64,000 nt of DNA, taken from the NCBI GenBank assembly GCA_007644065.1, contig VJWN01000018.1, positions 310,001 through 374,000 of the forward strand, written 5' to 3'. Source of the DNA: Margaritispora aquatica. Its lineage: Eukaryota; Ascomycota; Leotiomycetes; Helotiales; Discinellaceae. Below are positions 55,001-64,000 of the stretch, one piece after another (within the stretch, counting starts at the first letter, position 1; every line of letters begins with the position of its first letter). The notes beneath the pieces were generated by a model, which was not told where the DNA came from, did not search any database, and saw nothing but the letters and a program-made list of their open reading frames with translations. The position numbers and the translations under genes were made by a program.

Positions 55001-55476
55001 CGACGCTATCTGAAAATAACTCGCAAGAGTTGTATGCTGATTTTCGAGAAAGAGCCTTGTCTAGCCGTCAGAATACTATTCCCGGTGATCTTGATGAGAA
55101 CATGAAAAACCTATATCAATTCTGGTCTCACTTTCTCTGCCGAAATTTCAACGCCAAGATGTACACCGAGTTCCGAAAGTACGCTTTTGAAGATGCTGCC
55201 CAGAACTCTCAAATTGGGATAACGAACCTGATTGCATACTACGACGAAGTGTTGAACAGCAAGAGGAATCCTATTTCTGAAATTATTGCCAGTCACTTTG
55301 TGGACCTGGTGAAAAATGAAAAGGATGCAACTGATCGACCAGCATTTGAGCGGCTTCGATCATCATGGCGCAATGGAGCTCTGGATTTGAAAAGCAGACA
55401 GAAGATTGACAGGCTTGTCGATGCAAATCTGAAGGAGGAACTTGAGTCAACGCCATATCATAAGTCAGATACCTGA
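52039..55476 (+). CDS. LARP1-like La-motif RNA-binding protein
   Basis: Two exons (52039-54845, 54894-55476) encode 1129 residues. LARP1-type proteins bind mRNA ends and control translation and stability downstream of TORC1. The La motif is at about residues 680-775: LQLIWMQIEYYFSIDNLCKDVYLRKHMD, then FVFLSFIANFKRIKSVTSD. The C-terminal region (about 985-1110), with YQFWSHFLCRNFNAKMYTEFRKYAFEDA and ITNLIAYYDEVL, matches the helical DM15-like repeats that recognise capped TOP mRNAs. The N-terminal two thirds are disordered, with a Lys-Glu run at about 174-190 from a hexanucleotide repeat and several RG/RGG boxes (GGRGRGGARGGR, GRGGFRGRG). The 48-nt intron joins NE|ESPDG. The chosen Met gives MTSTPSRPNGD; an in-frame Met eight codons upstream is less likely. 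Confidence 0.93.
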
Positions 55477-57199
55477 TCGACTGACACTGACTTTTGTTTC
55501 CGTCCTGCACGCACGCACAACATACACACTACCACTGCGTCCAGGATCATTAATCACGACTTTCTTTGTGGTTTTTTGAGCTTTACATGACGCTCTTGGT
55601 CCTTCAATACTTGGAATGCAACCATTCGATTTTGGTTTCGGCAATCCTAGCTCAGGTTCCTGCTATTATGTGGGTGACATGAAAACTTGGGGCACCAATG
55701 ATTGTATCTACGATTTTTGTTTGACATTACATGGCGTTCATACGGGGGTAATCAGAAGATTGGAGATCTCTGCGGCATTGCTTGAACTTGCTCATTCTCC
55801 ATCGGCAAGGGCGTGGGATATGGCTCTCTCTCTATACCTGTGTTTGCTTTATTGTTGATATTCTGGCATAGCTTTCGGCCGATCGATCATTTTCTCTAAA
55901 AAGAACTCAAAAGTCCCTAAGCATACTACGTTGCTTTATGCGATGGCGGCGTTGGCATGATTTATCTGTGGGATTTTTGTCTTGCAAACAAGCAAGGTAG
56001 TTAGCTGCACGTCTTCTTTGGTGGTGAGGATGACTCTAGTCAGACAACAGGCGACTTATCTCAGGGACATTTTGGCTTCTGCAAGCCTTTCTGCACTGCG
56101 ATGTCTCACTTCGGCGCCATACATCCATTAGAGAAGATACAAAATTTTGCTGCATTGTACTATAGCCAAAAATAAAAATAGCAGCTCTTATCTCATACAT
56201 GTTCTTGGTCCTCTGATATGTTCTAACATAGCAATCCTGCTGCAGCGTAACATTGTCTTGCTTACTGGTGGGATAAGTGCATAATTTACAAATCCCCAGA
56301 CGGACCTCTGATTACTGTGTCAGCATAGTCAACACAGTTACTTCCCTGTATTGGTGTCGATACGAGAAGTACTTCAAAGGTACCCTCCTTCCTACCTATA
56401 TAGAACACTGATCTGTTAACCAGTACTCGGAGATTTCAGACAGTCTGATTCTCTGAAGTTGTGAATATTCAGTAACGGACGATAAAACCAATAGAAATGA
56501 TCCACGAATATACATGAATGCATTTAAAACATTTCAGAAAGTTGATTTCTATTTGGTGTTCAACCATATATAAAGACACCCCGCGGTGGATTACCGAAAT
56601 TAACTTTTTGGTGAAATGACGACGGCTTCTGGCAATGAGGCGTCTGACACTTTGTTAGCTGAGCTGGCTGAATCAAACTGCGCTAGAGAGTTCACAAGCT
56701 CTTATAAAGTACAGTTCATAATATCACGTTCACCGAGCACTTGTCTTTGTGTATGGTCGATTACTGCAAAGCATGGGTGAGTTCAGCATTAACTTCCAAA
56801 ACCTGCAAGTGATGTATTTGGGTCAAGCTGGCTCCGCAATCGATTATCTTCCAGTGGATTATTATTTTCTTCTCATCCAAGAACCTCGGCGAGCAGTAAC
56901 AGCCGAGCTAATTGTGTCAACACTCTACCGAGGGATCCCCAAGTTCATACAAGGTGGAGTAAGTTTCACGATCTCCTCCAACTCGTGGTTGAGCACTTAC
57001 TTATCTTTGTGGCATATCCGAGAATTGTGAGATCACGGCGGCGTTCAGTTGTATCTTCTAAAACCTTCAAAACTTCCAGGTGGCTCCATATTCAATTATC
57101 TTCCAACAAAGTGCTGCCTTGCCACTTTCGAAACTTAACGGCCAGTAATCATGTAACACATCAATGGTGCTTCTACTCATAGACCCTAGAACTGCAGCT
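55477..57199. other. Region downstream of the LARP1-like gene
   Basis: No gene is supported. The first 400 bases are probably its 3' untranslated sequence. A possible diverged member of the tandem array described next lies near 56790-56900 (CTGCAAGTGATGTATTTGG and AGCCGAGCTAATTGTG words). Confidence 0.35.
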
Positions 57200-58070
57200 G
57201 TAGAGTTGAGCGAAGGTAGGTTAGTTCATAGCCACCATTTTGGCGTTCGACAAGTACTGGTAGGCTATACAAAGAGATTGTGATGATAACTGATAGACCC
57301 TGCTGAATCTGTCAAGAGTGTGAAGTGACTTCTCCTCAGACTAGAATATTAGACTCTCTGAATGGATGTGCACAGTACATTCTCTGATTCTACGGCTTCA
57401 GCTTTCTGATCTCAGCAAATTCAACACAGTCCATCCATCAGTTGTGTAATGTGTAGGGTAGGCTTTCAAAGATCATCGACTGGATTAGCCGAGCTCGCTT
57501 CTTTCTCAAATATGCTCCTACACATGCTCTCAATAATCTACCCAGCTGTAATCTAGTATATCTTTGGGCTGACAGGTACTGGTATATTTGGTGAAGAGAT
57601 TGTGATGTTAAGTTATAAGGTAAGTAGCTGTGACCAGCAACGATCATTGACTGAATTACCCGAGCATGCTTGCTGCTCGACCACACCACCTAGACATGCT
57701 CTCCATTTCACACCCGGCTATAACTTGGTGTGCCTTTTAGGGCCTGCAAGTATTGGCAGATTAGGTATAGAGATTGCGGTGTCAAATGATATGGTTTCGT
57801 CAAGCATCAACCGAACTAGCTAAGGGCGATTGTAACCCAGCCCAGCCACTTATAGATGCCTTCAACTTGCACACCCAGTTGTACTCTACTTTGTCTTTTG
57901 AAGCCAACAAGTACTGGCATGTTGTGCATAGAATTTGTGATCTTAGGTGTAGTTGTGGCCTTCAACGTGCATTAGGTAAATTAGCCGAGCTCGTTTTCTA
58001 CCCAACCAAGCCAGCAATCAACATTTGCTTTCAGTTCCATACCCAGCTGTAGCCTAGAATGCAAAGATAT
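57200..58070. repeat. Decayed tandem array of about 160-bp units
   Basis: Diverged copies of one block recur: ACAAGTACTGGTAGGCTATACAAAGAGATTGTGATG (about 57249), ACAGGTACTGGTATATTTGG...GAGATTGTGATG (57572), GCAAGTATTGGCAGATTAGG...GAGATTGCGGTG (57745) and ACAAGTACTGGCATGTTGTG...GAATTTGTGATC (57907), followed or preceded by TGAATTAGCCGAGCTCG and CACACCCAGCTGTA words. Spacings are about 323, 173 and 162 bases, so the unit is near 160-170 and one copy is missing or too diverged between the first two. A further piece lies at 58420-58560. No open frame runs through. Confidence 0.6.
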
Positions 58071-58878
58071 ATTGCGACCTCTATGCTTACTCAAAGGAAA
58101 TAGTATACGCAACTTGATACACGTAATCTTTCAAGTCTTGAGTGCACCGACGAGTGACGAAATTAACAAATGCAAAGTTCCTAAGCACCCTTAAAAGTCG
58201 GTCTTTGTAAGATAGATAGAAACCTAATAACGAATTATTTATCCTGGGATCAATAGTATCATAAGTTAGAAGCATCATCATTCATGGATCAAGAAATTAA
58301 GGCTATTCGAAGTCTTGAGTAGTTGTCGGGCATAAATCAGATTACTAGGTAAATTTTTGGTGGTTCAGGTACTTTCGAACACCCGCCAATTCCGTTGCCC
58401 ACAGGTGGCTTTGAATTATGTTTGTTTGGGTGTGGCCTTCGATGGTATGCATTGACTGAATTAGCTGAGCTCGTTTATTACCTCTTCACCAAGCTATCCA
58501 GAAATGCTCTCTCTTCCGCATTCATCTGTAGCCCAGTAAACAAACTTAGGTTACGGTACTTGTCGTATTCAATGGAGAGAGCATACGTGTCTTGGTGCAA
58601 TCATCCTTTAAACTTTGAAGTGCTAAAGCTGCAGTAGAGCACTCCAGTTTGAACATTTAAAATACTGAACATATCCTTCGACTTCACAATCGCCGCGGCA
58701 ACGTATGAACGACAAAGCAGGGGGCAAATTCAGTATCAAGCCTTGTCATTGTCGCCGTTGCTGAACTCTCGGCAAGATAGCCTCACCTCCACCAAGTCTT
58801 TTTCAATTTCAAATCTAAAATAATTCCACTCCATACCACAACACAAATAACTTGCACCACAACCAATATTCTGCTACA
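58071..58878. other. Promoter side of the FtsJ-like gene
   Basis: Contains one more diverged piece of the upstream tandem array (58420-58560) and the short leader of the next gene. No coding region is supported. Confidence 0.35.
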
Positions 58879-60660
58879 ATGGCAGAACCACTTTCTGCAG
58901 TCGATACTGAAGCTTGTGCTTCTGCTACAATGGCAGAGCCACCTCCTAAAGTCACTTCTGAAGCTCGAGCTTATCGCGAAGCAGAGCTCGATGAACCTTC
59001 CCAGTCTCTGATCGTGTATCTGTTCAAAGATTCTCCTGAATGCCGACGCTGCTACACCTACAAGAAGCTCGTAAGCGAGCCCCTCGATTCTGTACTCCGT
59101 GCTCGCGTATCTAATATGTGCTTCATAGGTTGCTTCGAACCCCAAGGCTGATGAGGCATACCTCAGGAACAAGATGTCGGCTGAGAATGCTACGCCAGAG
59201 AACCAGAAGAATTTTCAAAGAATGATGATGGAGATTGCAGATGCAATGAATAAGAAGCATGGTATCTATATTGTTGAGGGAGTTCTGAAGGGAGAGATGC
59301 GTGTTATGGTGAGCTCTTCCGTCTGATATTCTTGGGACGAAAGTCTAATGTTTGGATTTAGGATGTCTGCATGGCACCAGGTGGCTTTACCGAAGCTTTC
59401 CTTAGATATAATGGCTTCCAAGCTACTGCTTACGCTATTACTCTTGATCCTGAACTTGACGGTGGTCTCCCTCTTGTCATCGATGAGAAGCTAATCACCG
59501 GAGGTTTGCTCAAGCTTGATGTTACTCGCTTGTTTAGCGAATGCACCAACCAGTCCATCCCAGAGCAGCACGCCAACGTCAAGCAGGGCGAGGTTCCCGC
59601 GGAATGGAATGGTTTTCACCTGGTTTTCTGTGACGGGAAGCCTGAGAAACTCACTACTGAGCCTTGGACTGAGGAATCTGAAATCGAGAGACGTCGTTTG
59701 CAGTTGTCGTAAGTCTATCCTACTTTATCCCTCCTTTATTACCACGACATACTTACACTTTACAGACAAATCATCCTTGCTCTTCAACGCGTTGCGACCG
59801 GTGGCACAATCGTTATGCTTTTGCACTCCATCGAGCACTTTAAAACCGCCCAGATCCTCCAGACTTTCTGGGAGTTTTCCAAGGTCAACGTTTTCAAGCC
59901 GACCAATGCTCACAAGAAACGTTCCTCTTTCTACATGATCGCTAAGGACATACAGCCCAACTCCTATGCCGCTCAAATGGCTTTGCAAACCTGGAAGTAC
60001 GAATGGCATTTGGTTAGCTTTGGCGGACCAAAAGGCACGGGAGAGCTACCAAAGCCAAACTTACAGATGGCCAAGACCTTGCAAGCTGAATTTGGTCCAA
60101 TATTAATTGAGATTGGTCGTGGTCCATGGGAGATCCAGGCGAAGGCACTTAAGTTTGGCTTGCCAGACGATTATGTCCCAGAGCCAGAGGACCTCATCCG
60201 ACGGAAACCTAGATCACTTGCCGAGCTCGCTGCTTCTGTTGATAAGATCCCTCGTGGAACTAAGTTTGGCTCAAACTATCAGACTTCGGATACCGACACC
60301 ACTCATAGATCAGGTGCTTGGGAATGGCGTACTGGCGGACAGAAAGCTAAGGTGAACAACGAGAACCAAGATCCTACTTCATCCTCCTCACGCTCAAGAC
60401 GAGGCTCTGGGAGCAATAGAAATTCGAGACATGGTGGTCGCGGTTCCATGGATGCTTCCTCTTCAGGTTCCAGGGGTGACTTCCACCACGGTGACACTTT
60501 TAGCAACTCCCCATTCGGTGGTAGCTTGCAACCCAGACGTTCCAATGATGGTGGTTCTTCCGGCGGTGGTGCTTTCCAATATGGACAACTTCGCAATCCT
60601 CTTGGCCCTGAGCCAGGAGAAAAAGGTTTCGCTAGTCGTTCATGGAGAGACAAGAAGTGA
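58879..60660 (+). CDS. FtsJ-fold (RrmJ-like) methyltransferase-domain protein with altered catalytic tetrad
   Basis: Four exons (58879-59070, 59129-59308, 59362-59708, 59766-60660) give 537 residues. A Rossmann methyltransferase of the FtsJ/RrmJ 2'-O-methylating family is recognised by the SAM-binding DVCMAPGGFTEAFL (from residue 125), the acidic FHLVFCDGK strand (D215) and the late strands GGTIVMLLHS and RSSFYMIAKD. In active members the last two strands carry the tetrad Lys and Glu (as in VxK and SxE); here both positions appear hydrophobic or Ser, so catalysis is doubtful although SAM binding looks intact. The C-terminal 150 residues are disordered, rich in Ser, Arg and Gly with RRG/RHGGRG pieces, suggesting RNA binding. 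The Met at 58879 was preferred to one nine codons upstream. The target is unknown. Confidence 0.85.
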
Positions 60661-61714
60661 GTGCATGGAGTGGGGTTTGGCTTTCGATGCTCGCTTGGGT
60701 TCGGAACAGACTCACCAGGCTCTGATGTGTCTTGCAAGGGTTTTTTTCATGGAGTTTGGTTCGGGCATTCGAAAATGGCCACATGGCTTAGTGCAGGATT
60801 TGACTTTGCTTCAGCAAGTCTCTCCTCTTAGGCAAGCATGTATCGCGCGCACAGTGAAAGCAAATGGATTACTTGCAACTGTGAAGTGTGCTTCTTGGTT
60901 CCCCGCTTATGCTTTATTTGTGATAAAGCTTTCTTTGACTGTGCCGTAAATGTTCATTTTAAAATATGTATTGGCGGTGCAGTGAAATATATCATAATCG
61001 CTTGCTCTCGTAAATTCAATCATACCTTCAACCGTCACCAAATTTCAATTGCTACCTTATCCAATACCACACACAGGGAAGTTGATAAGTAAACATACAG
61101 AGGCCTTTGATAGATTAACTGTCACGTTGCTCTCTAGTGTAGGGTTCTGGAGGTACCACGACAAGCGAGAAAAGGTCGAGAGTTTTATATGTAGCCATTA
61201 TAAGTCTTGCTCGGAAATATCGTAAGCGACCTAGTCATCCCTTTTACAAGTAGCAAAGAAACACGAAACAGCTTTTGAGAACAGAACTACAGTCATCGGT
61301 AAATCTTCATAAGCGTCTAGGAATGAGAGACATGCGATCAAAATTTCGGGAGAGGGAGACCTGATTCGTGGAAAGTTTGGATTTAGATAGAGACGATTGA
61401 GGATGCAATGTTGCATTATGTAGGGTTATCTAAACTGGACAACAAAATCAAGGTAAGAGTCAGCATCAATTTCAAAAAACTTCTTGAAGGTGAGACCTCG
61501 TTCATATTCAAGTCTTCTTCCTAATATCCCCCTCAACGTGCTGGGCTCTGCCTCCATAACAAAATAGGTATTCAACACTCTTCAAGAATCGTAAAACGCT
61601 CCCAACTCCAAAGCTATGCAGTTTTCATCCCATATCGTCTGTCGTCATCGTATGTCCAATGCTCATCCACCCATCTACCTATCATCATTATCCCGTAATC
61701 CTTTACACTCCGAC
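60661..61714. other. Convergent gap between the FtsJ-like and surface-protein genes
   Basis: Just over 1 kb without a supported gene. A 172-codon plus-strand frame (60431-60949) overlaps the FtsJ-like gene end in another frame and is a shadow. AT-rich 3' untranslated sequence is likely at both ends. Confidence 0.4.
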
Positions 61715-62518
61715 TCACAACATCCCAGCAATACCCATCCCAACACCAACCATCATACCAGCATAACACCCAGCCGTGATTCTCGAACCAGGTGCACTCG
61801 TCCCTGTAGCAGCGACGAACGTGCCCGCCCCGAAACTATTGCAATTGGTCGAAACAATCCCGTAACACCCAACATTGCTCAACGAGCTACAAATGCTCAC
61901 CGCGCTCGACGTGCCCAAATTTTGCGCCGTGGGCGACACAGTGACGCCTCCACCCGGCGCAATGATTGTAACTGCGAAATTGCCGCCCTCCAAATTCGCC
62001 GTGCAAGCTGCGTAGTTGGACTGGCAGGCACTGTATGCGATCATGCAGGATGCCGAGTTCACGTACGTTGTGGGTATGTACGGGAATGGGAAGTATGGAT
62101 TATTGACGATCGAAGCGGCGCTTGTGATGGTCGCTATAACGGCTGTCGTGCTTGTCGTGGTCGTCGTCGCTGTGGTTCCTGTTCCAAAGACAGCTCCTCC
62201 AGTTGTCCCCACGGCCGTTGCGTATGCCACTGTGCCTGTGCATCTTGCGCCAGTGGGACAGCAGGCTATGACTCTTGCTCCATCAGTGGTGCAGACTGAG
62301 CCTTGGATACAGCATGCTCCTGCGTCCGCTGCTGCGAAAGATGCGCATGAGTTGTAGTTTACTGGGCAGTTCCCATCTCTCTTGAGCAGATCGTGGGAGG
62401 CTTCCGACGTATCGTTGGTGTTGATGAGAGCTTCGTAGAAAGGTGCGAGGACTGAAGGAACTTGGAGGGCGGACGTTGTGAAAGGTAGAAGCAGGATGGA
62501 GAGGTACTGTGCCCGCAT
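61715..62518 (-). CDS. Secreted cysteine-rich, probably GPI-anchored cell-surface protein
   Basis: One minus-strand exon of 267 residues. It begins with a signal peptide (MRAQYLSILLLPFTTSALQVP), has a LLKR site near residue 47 where a Kex2-type protease could cut, then a cysteine-rich module (CPVNYNSCASF...GACCIQGSVCTTDGARVIACCPTGARC in pieces, about 51-93), a Thr-rich linker likely O-glycosylated (TTATTTTTSTT), a second domain with CMIAYSACQSNYAACTANL and CYGIVSTNC, and a short hydrophobic end (MMVGVGMGIAGML) preceded by small residues, the layout of a GPI-anchor signal. Comparable proteins sit in the fungal cell wall, and some act as effectors. I recognise no named family beyond this architecture, and no function is claimed. 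An overlapping plus-strand frame is its shadow. Confidence 0.8.
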   Translation of the reverse strand: MRAQYLSILLLPFTTSALQVPSVLAPFYEALINTNDTSEASHDLLKRDGNCPVNYNSCASFAAADAGACCIQGSVCTTDGARVIACCPTGARCTGTVAYATAVGTTGGAVFGTGTTATTTTTSTTAVIATITSAASIVNNPYFPFPYIPTTYVNSASCMIAYSACQSNYAACTANLEGGNFAVTIIAPGGGVTVSPTAQNLGTSSAVSICSSLSNVGCYGIVSTNCNSFGAGTFVAATGTSAPGSRITAGCYAGMMVGVGMGIAGML

Positions 62519-63156
62519 TTTGAAGTTGGTTGGCGAGATCGTGATGGCTGGAATGTTGGTTCACTCTGCCGCGCTACCTGGAATGCAATTGCAATTGCAA
62601 CGAGCAGATCCTGCTTTCTTGTGAGTATGTAACTTGAGTGATCGTGGATTTGGTGGACTTCCAGATATTATTAATGCTCAATCGATGAAGAAAAGCTGCG
62701 TTGTGGCTGGGCTGCTTGATGGTGGATACTTTCCTCGCTTTGGGGCTTCTTTATTTATTCGTCGAATCGATGGCTGGGCAACCACACGCCAAGAAACAGG
62801 GGGGCTTTCTACACCAGCTCGCCTCGCCTGTTCACCGACTCCAAAACTTCTTCAAGCCAAAGATAGTGTATCAATGATTCAAAATGTGATAGTCGGTGTT
62901 TCAATTTAGTGAGTTAAACTCAAGACATTCGGAAGAGTAACTGCAACGAAATTTCATGTACGCAGAAGATACGCTTCGATATAACCCATATATTTTCATC
63001 CTTAGTGCAAACGTGGCTCTACTTTTCTGGGAAAGCTCATTATCACCTACAGAGCGATAGTGAATCTAACATTTTCATTGATATCTATAAAGGCACTGAT
63101 ATATGTTCAAAGTCGCATCCACTCACGTATTACAGAGACTGCCAATTATATACAAT
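62519..63156. other. Intergenic region
   Basis: Promoter of the surface-protein gene and 3' side of the transporter, both on the minus strand. No gene is supported. Confidence 0.4.
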
Positions 63157-64000
63157 TCAAACCCTAACCCAACTCCAAAAGCCCCTCGGCTCAAACGTAC
63201 TTCTCACACTCCTCCTTGACTCCATCCTCTTGACCCCCGGTCTTTCAGCTTCGTTCCTCGCAACTTGATCATCATCCCTGATTTCTCTCTCCCTCTGCTC
63301 CTTATCCACCTTCGTCCTATCTAGCTCAGCAATCTTCCATGCTCGGAGAAACCACATGCATATCGCTGCTGCGATGTACATGAAGCCTGTGAATAGCTGG
63401 GCATCGAGGTAGATATCACCGGTTTCCTGGCGGAGCTCAAGCCCGATGGGTTCGGAGAAGGTACACGGGAGGACGAGAACGAGCCACAGCATTGAGAGAG
63501 CGGAAGGGAGGATCTGTAGACCGACCACTTCGGCACCGACAGGGGCGGCTGTTGCCCAGAAACTAGAATGGCCGTGTCAATGATGTTAATGTATAGCATG
63601 GAGATGAAGACTTACGTTCCAGACACTGTACCGGTGAGGAGCGCGAAAAATATCAGGACGCCGTAGCTTTTAGCGAAGATCCAAATCACGAGGCAGAAGA
63701 GGCCGGCCAGGAAAGTGCATGTGCCTGCCATATTGATTCGCCCTGCTGCATCACTGAAATATCCAACAAATGGCCTTCCAATACCTGTATTTATATGGTA
63801 AGTATGATGCAAATTTGAGAGCAGAGTTTACAAACCTTGACCTAAATTCAGCAATGCCCCAATGACAGATCCTTGCTTTGCTGTGAGGCCAACACTTCTA
63901 GCATAACTCGGTAACGAGAAGAGCAAGACAATGTAGCCAAGCATCGAGAAGAAACCCCATCCAAGCAACAGCAAATATTCCACTCGCCGCAGAAGTTTTA
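63157..64000 (-). CDS. MFS transporter of monocarboxylate (MCT/Esbp6-like) type, 5' part outside the window
   Basis: Three minus-strand exons are seen: from the window edge (64000) to 63836, 63784-63616 and 63562-63157, joining LGQG|IGRPF and SGT|FWATAA. They cover roughly the C-terminal half of a 12-helix major-facilitator protein: a loop with LLRRVEYLLLLGWGFFSML, the helices YIVLLFSLPSYA and GSVIGALLNLGQ, the family motif GIGRPFVGYFSDAAGRINMAG, then LAGLFCLVIWIFAKSYG, VLIFFALLTGTVSGTFWATAAPV, LPSALSMLWLVLVLPCTFSEP and LFTGFMYIAAAICMWFLRAW, ending in a charged cytosolic tail (RTKVDKEQREREIRDDD and a later Arg-rich part). The RP-GYFSD pattern is the hallmark of fungal monocarboxylate-type transporters; the cargo cannot be told. 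The N-terminus lies past base 64000. Confidence 0.88.

Noticed and set aside
60431..60949. A 172-codon plus-strand frame across the FtsJ-like gene end
   Set aside because: It is a shifted-frame shadow of the Arg/Ser/Gly-rich tail and the 3' untranslated region.

Overview
The window reads as nuclear DNA of a filamentous ascomycete (Pezizomycotina, possibly Leotiomycetes; the class is inferred from protein style only). The evidence is short GT-AG introns of about 45-235 nt with CTAAC/CTGAC-like branch points, long pyrimidine-rich leaders, no operons, and fungus-specific families: Zn2Cys6 regulator, CSC1/OSCA channel, SEACIT subunit, 2EXR protein and DUF7580 protein. I support 19 protein-coding genes, two of them cut by the window edges. 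Most needed splicing by eye, and every exon set given was checked for reading-frame phase. No rRNA, tRNA, CRISPR array or intact transposon was recognised.

Left third (1-25 kb). A 5'-truncated DUF7580 gene is followed by a CSC1/OSCA-type cation channel and a Zn2Cys6 transcription factor. Next come a minus-strand locus with several good introns but no convincing ORF, and a secreted Diels-Alderase/CrtC-like protein. A gene-poor stretch (12.4-17.0 kb) holds small inverted-repeat elements with a palindromic core and scraps of decayed coding sequence. Then come a single-exon protein with a PD-(D/E)XK-like C-terminal region, oligoribonuclease, phosphoglucomutase and, convergent with them, an FAD monooxygenase.

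Middle (25-45 kb). Minus strand: a coiled-coil/CCCH zinc-finger protein, a 2EXR protein with a very acidic tail, and a CECR5-type HAD hydrolase. Then an aldo-keto reductase (+), a five-exon tRNA-dihydrouridine synthase of the DUS4 type (-), NPR3 of the SEACIT/GATOR1 complex (+) and a bHLH regulator (-).

Right third (45-64 kb). After about 4.9 kb without a supported gene come SFT2 (four exons, Golgi traffic), a LARP1-like RNA-binding protein, a decayed tandem array of about 160-bp units, an FtsJ-fold methyltransferase that seems to lack part of its catalytic tetrad, a cysteine-rich probable GPI-anchored surface protein (-), and the 3' half of an MCT-type MFS transporter (-).

Most genes are independent housekeeping functions: TORC1 control (NPR3), translation and RNA (LARP1, DUS4, oligoribonuclease), glucose-phosphate metabolism (PGM), and membrane traffic and ion flux (SFT2, CSC1). 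The accessory part is 6-17 kb, where a regulator, a spliced non-coding-looking locus, a Diels-Alderase-like enzyme and repeats lie together. No polyketide or peptide synthase is present, so a biosynthetic cluster is not demonstrated. I did not find a clearly new system; the best leads are the catalytically altered FtsJ protein, the orphan Diels-Alderase-like gene, the spliced antisense-type locus and the two decayed repeat families.
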